In this document: positions 27,110-34,815 of the stretch, in pieces
Numbering within the stretch: position 1 is the stretch's first letter
Layout of the letters: the number at the start of each line of letters is the position of its first letter
Origin: CAVVEQ01 sp963747315
Lineage (GTDB): Bacteria > Chloroflexota > Anaerolineae > Anaerolineales > Anaerolineaceae
Direction of reading: 5' to 3'
Assembly: GCA_963747315.1 (NCBI GenBank)
Contig: CAVVEQ010000013.1
Location: 558,001-622,000, forward strand
DNA length: 64,000 nucleotides
Notes under the pieces: model-generated
Told to the model about the DNA's origin: nothing
Database searches by the model: none
Seen by the model: only the letters and a program-made list of their open reading frames with translations
Program-made: the position numbers and the translations under genes

Positions 27110-27733
27110 TTGAAGCATAAAAAAGTATCAAGCAAAATTATCCAAATAACACTCTTTTGTATAATATTAATCTTCGGCGTTTTTTACTTCCCTTTCAGGG
27201 TTTCTGGGCAGGATGATCCAACCGGAGCTCCCACGGTGACAGGAACGCCTTCCGGAGTGATGGCCACTGTACGGATGGATCAGCAGGAGATTCCAAATGT
27301 CAGATCCGGACCCGGGAGATTCTATCCTAAGATCGGGGTTCTATTGCCGGGGCAGCAGGTGCCTGTCAAAGGAAAATCAGCAGGTGGAGATTGGATCCTC
27401 ATTATTTACCCTGGGGTCACAGGAGGGGAGGGTTGGGTTTATTCGCCCTATGTTCAACTAACACCTGGCGAGATCCCTATCATAGAACCTCCTCCCACAC
27501 CTACACCTTTGGTAACCCAGACAATTAACGCCACTTTAGCAGCTCAATTCGTGATCACTCAAGTACCAACCCGAATGGATACATTCACACCTGCGCCAAT
27601 AGTACCAATCCCTACGTTTGTGGATGAATCTGCAAATTTAACCCCAGGTGGGATACCAATAGGCTTGATCATTCTGGCAATTGCAGGTTTGGGTTTAACT
27701 GTTGGTATTTGGGCTGTGATCCAGCAACGATAA
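27110..27733 (+). CDS. Secreted or membrane-anchored SH3-domain protein
   Basis: The TTG start at 27110 has GGAG at a proper distance. A signal-like N-terminus (about residues 6-28) is followed by an SH3_3-like domain (about 45-115, with VRMDQQEIPNVRSGPGRFYP and GGDWILIIYPG). A Pro/Thr linker (PPPTPTPLVTQ) comes next and a C-terminal membrane segment (GLIILAIAGLGLTVGIWAV) ends the chain. Such SH3 domains usually bind the cell wall. The specific role is unknown. Confidence 0.82.
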   Translation: MKHKKVSSKIIQITLFCIILIFGVFYFPFRVSGQDDPTGAPTVTGTPSGVMATVRMDQQEIPNVRSGPGRFYPKIGVLLPGQQVPVKGKSAGGDWILIIYPGVTGGEGWVYSPYVQLTPGEIPIIEPPPTPTPLVTQTINATLAAQFVITQVPTRMDTFTPAPIVPIPTFVDESANLTPGGIPIGLIILAIAGLGLTVGIWAVIQQR

Positions 27734-27751
27734 TAATTTGATGTATTAAAG

Positions 27752-27985
27752 TTATTCCTGTTTTTTGTTCTGATCCTCTACAAATCGTTTAATCAGGAAT
27801 ATTGCCAGCACAATTAAACCGATGGGAAATAAGGCTGAAGCAAGGCATATCAATCCAAAAATCGCCGAGCTAACCCCATAAAAAATGCCGATCAGCAACA
27901 AACCAATTAAAAAAATAATTGCAATGCCGCCGACAATTAACCGTAAAGTTGTCGACTCTGAATATTGTCGCAAGTCTCGTTTCAT
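27752..27985 (-). CDS. Small two-TM membrane protein
   Basis: A 77-residue protein with a basic N-terminus (MKRDLRQYSESTTLR), two hydrophobic segments (about residues 15-37 and 40-66) and a charged C-terminal tail (KRFVEDQNKKQE). It is convergent with the SH3 gene and 73 bases from the divergent smpB. I do not recognise a family. Its composition and clean frame support a real gene. Confidence 0.6.
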   Translation of the reverse strand: MKRDLRQYSESTTLRLIVGGIAIIFLIGLLLIGIFYGVSSAIFGLICLASALFPIGLIVLAIFLIKRFVEDQNKKQE

Positions 27986-28058
27986 TATTTTTTATTGTAA
28001 CACCCGGTTAATTTTCAGTAATTTATATTGAGGAACGCAACTATGTTAAAATGACCGG

Positions 28059-28508
28059 ATGGGAGTGAAAGTTGTTGCCACAAACAGGAAAGCGCTTTTT
28101 GAATACTTCCTCATCGACCATTATGAGGCGGGAATAGAACTGCGCGGCTCGGAGATAAAATCTATCAGAGCGAACCACGTCAGCCTTTCAGAGGCATATG
28201 TTCAGGTGGACTCCGGAGAAGCCTTCCTGGTAGAAGCACACATTGCTCCATTCGAAACAGCCAGTTATTTTAATCATGATCCAAAACGAACTAGGAAACT
28301 ACTACTTCACCGTTCAGAAATTCGTGAATTATCGATCGCGACAAAACAAAAGGGGATGACGATCGTTCCGGTGAAATTGTATTTAAAAGACGGAATCGCT
28401 AAGTTGGATATCGCCACCGCCAAAGGTAAAAAGTTATACGATAAGCGACACGAGATAGCCAAGCGGGACGAGCAAAGAGATTCTATGCGGGAATTAAGAC
28501 AGCGTTAA
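28059..28508 (+). CDS. smpB: SsrA-binding protein SmpB
   Basis: Partner of tmRNA in trans-translation. The N-terminus has NRKALFEYFLIDHYEAGIEL and GSEIKSIRANHVSLSEAY. The C-terminal basic tail has GKKLYDKRHEIAKRD. Length (149 aa) is normal. It opens a run of closely packed same-strand genes to 34.8 kb; the next gene starts two bases after its stop. No tmRNA gene was recognised in the window. Confidence 0.97.
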   Translation: MGVKVVATNRKALFEYFLIDHYEAGIELRGSEIKSIRANHVSLSEAYVQVDSGEAFLVEAHIAPFETASYFNHDPKRTRKLLLHRSEIRELSIATKQKGMTIVPVKLYLKDGIAKLDIATAKGKKLYDKRHEIAKRDEQRDSMRELRQR

Positions 28509-28510
28509 TT

Positions 28511-29215
28511 ATGTTGCCTTTATTTTGGGCTGAAATTCTAACTTTTATTATTGCCCTGGCCTGGTTGAGGTTCATGGACTGGGTCGCTCAAAAAGGTTAC
28601 ATTGATCATCGGCTAAGCCGTAAAATCATCCATGTTGGAACCGGGCCATTTTTTGTTTTATGCTGGCTTCTTTTCCCGGATAATGAATTTTCAAGATATC
28701 TCGCCGCGCTCGTTCCATTATTGTTCACGGCACAATTCGCCCTGATTGGACTTGGGATAATCAAGGATCAGGCCACTGTCGATGCGATTTGCAGGACTGG
28801 AAATCCACGGGAAATGCTCCTCGGCCCTTTGTTTTACGGAATAGTTTTTGTTGCATTAACAATAATATACTGGGTAGACTCCCCAATAGGAATTATCGCT
28901 CTAATGCTGGTCTGCGGTGGAGATGGACTGGCTGATATTATCGGATCCAAGATCAAATCTGAATCTCTTCCATGGTCGCGACAAAAAACTCTGGCTGGCA
29001 CTGCGGCAATGTTTATTGGTGGATGGATTTTCTCGATAATCATGCTGGTCATTTTTATTTACGCCGGAAAATTCACTCTAGCCGTCTCAGATATCTTTTT
29101 CCCAGTGACGATCCTGGTTTTTGTAGGAACCGCAGTTGAGAGCTTGCCTTTCCACGATATCGACAACCTGACAATTCCCGCAGCAACAATGATAGTTGGA
29201 AGCATTTTCTTTTAG
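28511..29215 (+). CDS. Phytol/dolichol kinase-like membrane protein (CDP-alcohol/VTE5-type family)
   Basis: A 234-residue polytopic protein with about six to seven hydrophobic segments. Conserved points are SRKIIHVGTGPFF near residue 37, CGGDGLADIIGSKIKSESLPW near 135 and QKTLAGTAAMFIGGW near 160. Together these match the VTE5/FOLK and phosphatidate cytidylyltransferase-like group, which phosphorylate isoprenoid alcohols with CTP. The substrate here is inferred only. It follows smpB by two bases and precedes the ammonia-lyase by eight. Confidence 0.78.
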   Translation: MLPLFWAEILTFIIALAWLRFMDWVAQKGYIDHRLSRKIIHVGTGPFFVLCWLLFPDNEFSRYLAALVPLLFTAQFALIGLGIIKDQATVDAICRTGNPREMLLGPLFYGIVFVALTIIYWVDSPIGIIALMLVCGGDGLADIIGSKIKSESLPWSRQKTLAGTAAMFIGGWIFSIIMLVIFIYAGKFTLAVSDIFFPVTILVFVGTAVESLPFHDIDNLTIPAATMIVGSIFF

Positions 29216-29223
29216 GTTTTTCA

Positions 29224-30795
29224 ATGATCAATATAGATGGCAACAATTTAACAATCGAAGCCTGTAAGCAAGTCGGAAGGGACGAAGAACCAGTTGAACT
29301 TTCCTTTAGCGCAATTCAACAAATCAACGCTTCTCATGACAACTTAATTGAGATATTAAAAACTGGTCAACCAGTGTATGGGATAAACACGGGTTTCGGC
29401 ATATTTTCAGAAAGCATAATCGCACCAGAAGAAATATCGCGCTTGAACCGCAACCTGATCATCAGTCATGCAGTTGGTACAGGTCAACCGTTCGAAAAAG
29501 AGATTGTGCGTGCGGCTATGCTGATCCGTGCGAATACGCTGGCAAAAGGTTATTCCGGGGTCCGAAAGGAAATTATCCAAACACTGGTTGAAATGCTTAA
29601 TTGCGGAGTAACCCCAATTATTCCTTCCCAGGGTTCACTGGGGTCCTCCGGAGACTTAAGCCAGTTATCTCACCTTGCTCTGGTTTTTACGAAGGATGAA
29701 ACGGACAAGGAAGAGGAATCCGGTTTAGCGGAATACAAGGGGGAGGTTCAAACCGGTCTTGTTGCCATGAAAAATGCCGGTATCGATAGAATTGTTCTTG
29801 AACCGAAGGAAGGTTTGGCGATAAACAATGGCGCGACCTTTTCCGCAGCAATCGCTGCGTTTAGCCTTGCAGATGCTGAAAAGCTGCTAGATCTTTCAAT
29901 ATTGGCGCTTTCACTCTCTTTAGAGGCATTGATGGGTTGTTCCCATGCCTATGATCCGAGAATCCATCAAGCACGTGGTCTGCCAGGTCAAATAATTTTT
30001 GCGCAGCTGGTACGAAAAATGGTTGAGGGAAGTAAATGGCTGGACCACACCAACAGAGTCCAAGATGCATATTCACTGCGATGTGCTGCCCAGGTGAGTG
30101 GAACAATTCTCGATACTGTGCAGTTCGGAAAGAATATTATCGAGAAAGAGATAAACGCCGCGACAGACAACCCGTTAATATTTGATCCAGGGATCGCGAT
30201 CTCGGGTGGCAACTTTCATGGCGAACCAATTGGTCTTGCGATGGATTTCTTAAAAATCGCGATCTCTGAACTTTGCGCTATCAGCGAAAGGCGGATTTAC
30301 AGGCTGCTTGACCCTAATTTGAATGCAGGGCTGCCTGCCATGCTGGTTCCACCCGAGTCAAAACCCGGATTGAATTCAGGTTTAATGATGCCGCACTATA
30401 CCGCAGTATCTCTGACTTTGGAAAACCAGTCTTTAGCCAACCCCGATTCCACGAGGTCTTTACCTGCTTCAGCATCGCAGGAAGATCACAACGCAAACTC
30501 CCTAACTGCAGCCAGGCATGCAAGGGATGTGGTGATAAACACGCTTCACGTGCTAGCAATTGAAATCCTCACTGCATGCCAGGCAATATCCATCCGGGAG
30601 CAAATCATCGGAAACCGCGATCTTGGTAATGGAACAAGCCAGTTTTATAAAATTATCCGCGATCAGCTTGCCTTGAATGGAAGCGATCATCTCTTATCCG
30701 AGGATATTGAAAATATCAAGAAATTAATCCAGGATAATCAGTTTGGTATGAGTCTAAAGAAATATTTACACGAAAACGATCAGGTGTCATCATGA
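29224..30795 (+). CDS. hutH: Aromatic amino acid ammonia-lyase (histidine ammonia-lyase family) with an SSG active-site triad
   Basis: Deaminates an aromatic amino acid using the self-formed MIO electrophile. Family landmarks are PVYGINTGFGIF near residue 50, GSLGSSGDLSQLSHLA at 137-152, DAYSLRCAAQVSG near 282, NPLIFDPG and GGNFHGEPIG near 330, and SQEDHNANS near 420. Length (523 aa) is typical. The MIO triad, normally Ala-Ser-Gly, reads Ser141-Ser142-Gly143, and the usual PLAH reads QLSH. The substrate may therefore not be histidine, and no other hut gene is nearby, so the symbol is provisional. The stop overlaps the next start (ATGA). Confidence 0.85.
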   Translation: MINIDGNNLTIEACKQVGRDEEPVELSFSAIQQINASHDNLIEILKTGQPVYGINTGFGIFSESIIAPEEISRLNRNLIISHAVGTGQPFEKEIVRAAMLIRANTLAKGYSGVRKEIIQTLVEMLNCGVTPIIPSQGSLGSSGDLSQLSHLALVFTKDETDKEEESGLAEYKGEVQTGLVAMKNAGIDRIVLEPKEGLAINNGATFSAAIAAFSLADAEKLLDLSILALSLSLEALMGCSHAYDPRIHQARGLPGQIIFAQLVRKMVEGSKWLDHTNRVQDAYSLRCAAQVSGTILDTVQFGKNIIEKEINAATDNPLIFDPGIAISGGNFHGEPIGLAMDFLKIAISELCAISERRIYRLLDPNLNAGLPAMLVPPESKPGLNSGLMMPHYTAVSLTLENQSLANPDSTRSLPASASQEDHNANSLTAARHARDVVINTLHVLAIEILTACQAISIREQIIGNRDLGNGTSQFYKIIRDQLALNGSDHLLSEDIENIKKLIQDNQFGMSLKKYLHENDQVSS

Positions 30796-31875
30796 ATCTC
30801 TCCCGCAGATCATTTTTACAGAACTCGGTAATGTTGATAGGCACATCGCTGGTGAATCCATTAGTATTTCGAAACAGCGAACCGCAATTATGGCCGATAG
30901 GAACTCCGCTTGGTAGGAATTGCACCTCCGGAAAGATAAATCTTAGGGCAAGGCCTACTGTGGATAGTGCGATTATTCGTGAAATCTACGAGGATACAGT
31001 TGTCCCCTGGGAACAGGAAGTTGTTGGCAGTGCCCCTCCGGGATTGATCAGCCGGCGGTGGGTGCAGACACCGGAGGGGTATTTATATGCCCCTTCCGTT
31101 CAACCTGTTAGTAACGTTCCGAACGAACCCATGGATATTTTGCCAGATAATCCATCCGGAAAAGGAATGTGGGTTGAAGTCACAGTGCCATATCGTGGAC
31201 CTGGCAATGCACAATCCTCCGGCAAGATCACCCTGGCTGTCTGAAGCTGAATTTCCACGCCTATATTACAGTCAGGTGACATGGGTGGATGAGATTCGAA
31301 AAGATGAAAGTGGGAAAATATATTACAGGATAAATGAACGCTACGGAAATCCGGGCGATATCCTATGGGCTTCAGCGGATGCCTTTCGTTACATCACTCC
31401 TGATGAGATTGCTCCAATTAATCCGCAAGCCGTAGATAAGAAAGTGGTTGTGGATACCAATTATCAGACTCTCTCCTGTTTTGAAGGTAATCAGGAAGTA
31501 TTTTTCTGCAGGGTTTCAACAGGAGCAGAATTCAATGCCGCTGGAGAGCAGGTGGAAAACTGGTCCACGCCACCCGGACCGCACCCAATATTTCGGAAAT
31601 TAATCTCAATCCATATGAGCGGTGATGCATCTGGTGCTGGCTGGGATACTTCCGGAATAGGGTGGTCCTGTTTCTTCGCGCAGGGGGGGGTGGCAATCCA
31701 CTCCACATTTTGGCATAACAATTTTGGGGTTCCGGTATCGCATGGTTGTGTAAATGCTAGAGCTGAGGATGCCAAATGGGTATTCCGATGGACCCAACCA
31801 GAGGTTCCTTATGACCCGGGTGATGTTACCATCGGGATGCCTGGTGGAACAATCGTCGATGTTGCAAGAATTTAA
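30792..31875 (+). CDS. L,D-transpeptidase (YkuD domain) with Tat-like signal (one frameshift)
   Basis: Exported enzyme that crosslinks peptidoglycan or attaches proteins to it. The N-terminus (SRRSFLQNSVMLIGTSL) resembles a Tat signal. An SH3-like region (about 35-95, KINLRARPTVDSAIIREIYED) follows. The YkuD catalytic stretch VAIHSTFWHNNFGVPVSHGC, with His and Cys, ends the chain. The first frame stops at 31244. The second frame carries SPWLSEAEFPRLYYSQ onward. Removing one C of the CC at 31216-31217 gives QSPARSPWLSEAEF and about 360 residues. The start overlaps the ammonia-lyase stop by four bases. Confidence 0.87.
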
Positions 31876-31916
31876 TAATCAAAAAATGTTTCATACTTTT
31901 TTATATAGGTAGATTT

Positions 31917-32915
31917 GTGAATAATCAAGAACCAGTTGTCATAACACTGTATTTGCTGAAGAACGACCCACAATCCAAGAAGGTTCAAAATTGGGTAACA
32001 GAAATAAATTCAGAAGGCAGTTATAAGATCGTTGAAATCTATCCGGAAGATGATCCCAAGGGCGGCCGTTTTGAAGAAACGATGCCTTATTTAATCGCAG
32101 GTCCCTACCAGATTCGCCCTCCGATAGAAAAAGTGAATGTCGAGATCGCCATGCGGGCAGCGCTGGAACGGCAAAAACAATTACTGGAATCACACAACGA
32201 GGAATTCATCCGACGAAAAGAACGGGGAAAGAATTTTTCTCAATCGGACAGAACGACCCTGTGGATCACCAGGCATTATATGTTCTTGATCAATTTGTTC
32301 CTGTTCTTATACATTTTTCTCCCATTTTTAGCCCCCACATTCATGAAAATGGGCTGGGATTCTGCTGCCAAAGCTGTCTACACTATTTATAAACCTCTCT
32401 GCCATCAATTTGCATTCCGTTCTTGGTTTTTATTTGGCGAACAACCAGTGTATCCGCTTGCTTCTGCACCTTTGTCGTACTCAATCAAATATGAAGATCT
32501 GGTGGGTCACACACATCTAGACCCGTTGGAAGCTCGTAACTACAATGGTACAGAATCCTTTGGTTACAAAGTGGCCCTTTGCGAACGAGATATTGCCTTA
32601 TGGGGATCGCTGTTAGTAACTGGTATTATCTTCTCCCTTACAGGCAGAAGGTGGAAAAGAATCCCATTTTTACTATGGATATTTCTCGGCGTTCTTCCCA
32701 TTTTATTGGACGGGGGTTCCCAATTCCTAAATTCCTTGTTTCCATTTTTCCCAGCCAGAGAGAGCACACCGCTTTTACGCTCTCTCACAGGAATTCTTTT
32801 TGGGACGCTCACGGGGATGATGGTATTTCCACTAATTGAAGAATCTATGAATGACACGCGTCAAATTCTTTACAGAAAAAAGGTTGTTTCTGAAACCCCA
32901 ATAAAGAACCCATAA
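31917..32915 (+). CDS. DUF2085 membrane protein with N-terminal thioredoxin-like region
   Basis: The first 80 residues (VVITLYLLKNDPQSKKVQNW, MPYLIAGPYQIRPPI) look like a glutaredoxin fold but have no CxxC. After a basic linker, a membrane part with about five segments carries the DUF2085 signature: YKPLCHQFAFRSWFLF near residue 160 and YKVALCERDIALWGSLL near 220. Conserved Cys, His and Arg suggest a metal or redox role, but the family is uncharacterised. The start is GTG. The stop overlaps the pgeF start by one base. Confidence 0.8.
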   Translation: MNNQEPVVITLYLLKNDPQSKKVQNWVTEINSEGSYKIVEIYPEDDPKGGRFEETMPYLIAGPYQIRPPIEKVNVEIAMRAALERQKQLLESHNEEFIRRKERGKNFSQSDRTTLWITRHYMFLINLFLFLYIFLPFLAPTFMKMGWDSAAKAVYTIYKPLCHQFAFRSWFLFGEQPVYPLASAPLSYSIKYEDLVGHTHLDPLEARNYNGTESFGYKVALCERDIALWGSLLVTGIIFSLTGRRWKRIPFLLWIFLGVLPILLDGGSQFLNSLFPFFPARESTPLLRSLTGILFGTLTGMMVFPLIEESMNDTRQILYRKKVVSETPIKNP

Positions 32916-33697
32916 TGCGAACAATAGAATTTGGCAGGGTCAAATACCTGCAATTCGAAAGTTTTCCAGAGAATCGACTGATTCACGCCATATTTACCCG
33001 GCAGGGCGGGGTGAGTCCGGACCCCTGGGATTCCTTAAATCAGGGGGGCACAACAGGTGATATTCGAGAAAGGGTGGTTGAAAACCGCCGAATAGCTTTC
33101 AACTCAGTGGGATTGGAGGTTGAGACTATTTTTGACGTTTGGCAGGTTCACGGAACGAAAATAATAGAGTCTGATAATCCACGCAACCTGGAACTTCCCC
33201 ATGAAAAAGCCGATGGAATCATGACTACCGCAAAAGGTATTTCGCTATTCATGCGATTTGCTGATTGCGTCCCAATATTCCTTTTTGAGCCGGAGAATAA
33301 TGTAATATCTATCGCACATGCCGGCTGGAAGGGCACCGTGAACCGGATTGCAGAAATCGCCGTAGAAAGAATGGTAACCAGTTTTGGATGTAAACGCGAG
33401 CGCATAATTGCGGGAATTGGACCATCCATAGGACCAGATCATTATTCCATAAAAAATGATGTGTTGACGCAAGTTAAGAATGCATTCCCTTCAAGATGGA
33501 CAGAACTCCTTCATCGTGATGGAGAGACCACTTCGCTTAATCTCTGGACTGCAAATCAATATTGCCTCGAAGATGCAGGCGTAAAAAACATTGAAATTGC
33601 AAGTATCTGCACTGCATGTCATCTTGAAGATTGGTATTCTCATCGCGCTGAAGGTCCAAGGACTGGCAGAATTGGCGCACTCATGGCATTAAGATGA
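32915..33697 (+). CDS. pgeF: Peptidoglycan editing factor PgeF / YfiH multicopper-type nucleosidase
   Basis: A 260-residue YfiH/LACC1-family protein. Motifs are HAIFTRQGGVS at the start, WQVHGTKII near residue 75, ADCVPIFLFEP, HAGWKGTVNRIA near 138 and the C-terminal CTACHLEDWYSHRAEG. The family acts on purine nucleosides and has been linked to removal of wrong amino acids from peptidoglycan precursors. Overlaps at both ends with DUF2085 (TAATG) and yggS (ATGA) place it in an operon. The adjacent yggS and DUF167 genes are its frequent partners in other bacteria. Confidence 0.93.
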   Translation: MRTIEFGRVKYLQFESFPENRLIHAIFTRQGGVSPDPWDSLNQGGTTGDIRERVVENRRIAFNSVGLEVETIFDVWQVHGTKIIESDNPRNLELPHEKADGIMTTAKGISLFMRFADCVPIFLFEPENNVISIAHAGWKGTVNRIAEIAVERMVTSFGCKRERIIAGIGPSIGPDHYSIKNDVLTQVKNAFPSRWTELLHRDGETTSLNLWTANQYCLEDAGVKNIEIASICTACHLEDWYSHRAEGPRTGRIGALMALR

Positions 33698-34419
33698 AAT
33701 TGAATGAATTTCCTCAAATTGCGTCCAATTTCGAGATGATTTCTGGAATAATTCAATCTGCTTCAGAACGGATTGGACGATCAAATAAGGATATCAAACT
33801 AATCGCGGTATCCAAAAAACAACCTCTCGAGAAGATCCTTTTCGCGCAACAATTGGGAATCAACAATTTTGGCGAGAATTACCCTGAAGAGACACTCAAG
33901 AAAATAGATTGCTTGCAAAGCGATGCAGATTCTCTTTCCTGGCATATGATCGGTCACCTACAATCGCGAAAGGCAAAAATTGTTGCCTTACATTTTTCCT
34001 GCATTCATTCCATTGATAGCGTACATGTGGCGGCGGTTTTGAATGATGAACTCGAAAAAAACAATCGGACAATCAATGGTTTGATTGAATTGAATTTATC
34101 CGGAGAAGACACGAAAACAGGATTTCCTGCTTGGAGTCCGGAACTTCTTGATCAAACCATAAATGATATACAGTCAATTATCCTTTTCCATAGAATAAGA
34201 ATGATTGGTTTAATGACAATGCCACCGCTTTCTGAAAATGCTGAAGAGAGCCGACCGATGTATAAAAAATTACGAGAGATAATGATTCACATTTCAAAAA
34301 TCTACCCCACACAAAATTGGATAGAATTATCCATGGGAACAAGCTTTGATTATGAGGTAGCCATTGAAGAAGGTGCGACGATGATACGGATCGGACAAGG
34401 GCTCTTTGGCCAAAGGTAA
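33694..34419 (+). CDS. yggS: PLP homeostasis protein YggS (PLPBP/PROSC family)
   Basis: A 241-residue single TIM-barrel PLP-binding protein without known catalysis. The PLP lysine lies in IKLIAVSKKQPLEKI near residue 35. Further points are NNFGENYPEE, WHMIGHLQSRKAK near 90, GLMTMPPL, and the phosphate site LSMGTSFDYEVAIEEGATMI near the end. It overlaps pgeF by four bases. Confidence 0.95.
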   Translation: MKLNEFPQIASNFEMISGIIQSASERIGRSNKDIKLIAVSKKQPLEKILFAQQLGINNFGENYPEETLKKIDCLQSDADSLSWHMIGHLQSRKAKIVALHFSCIHSIDSVHVAAVLNDELEKNNRTINGLIELNLSGEDTKTGFPAWSPELLDQTINDIQSIILFHRIRMIGLMTMPPLSENAEESRPMYKKLREIMIHISKIYPTQNWIELSMGTSFDYEVAIEEGATMIRIGQGLFGQR

Positions 34420-34487
34420 TTAAATACTTCAAAAAGTAAGTCTTGAATAGTGATATCGGATAAAATTGAGAAAAGGACTTTCTAACT

Positions 34488-34796
34488 GTGGTCAGAAGCT
34501 ATAACCTTCATGATGGAAAATCGGGTTCTGCACTGGCAGTGCGGATCACACCCCGAGCGAGCCGAAATGAGATTCACGAAATCCTGGATGATGGGACGGT
34601 GAAAATCCGCATCACTGCGGCTCCAGTGGATGGTCAGGCGAACGCCGCATTGATAGAATTTCTTTCTTCTGTTTTGAATGTTCCAAAATCCAGACTGGAA
34701 ATCGTCGCTGGACAAACTGGCAAAGATAAGATCGTCGCCGTTGAAGGGATGTCTTCTAAGGATGTGCAAGCAAGAGTTTTACAAAACCTGGCTTGA
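34488..34796 (+). CDS. DUF167 / YggU family protein
   Basis: A 102-residue protein with the family core LAVRITPRASRNEI and VKIRITAAPVDGQANAALIEFLS. It starts at GTG 34488, 68 bases after yggS, and is the last of the same-strand run that begins at smpB. Convergent with the NACHT gene. Function unknown for the family. Confidence 0.92.
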   Translation: MVRSYNLHDGKSGSALAVRITPRASRNEIHEILDDGTVKIRITAAPVDGQANAALIEFLSSVLNVPKSRLEIVAGQTGKDKIVAVEGMSSKDVQARVLQNLA

Positions 34797-34815
34797 TGGA
34801 ATAACCTTAAGAGAT

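Noticed and set aside
28021..28058. Leaderless promoter of smpB based on TAAAAT six bases before ATG
   Set aside because: No acceptable -35 at the expected distance, so support is too weak to list.
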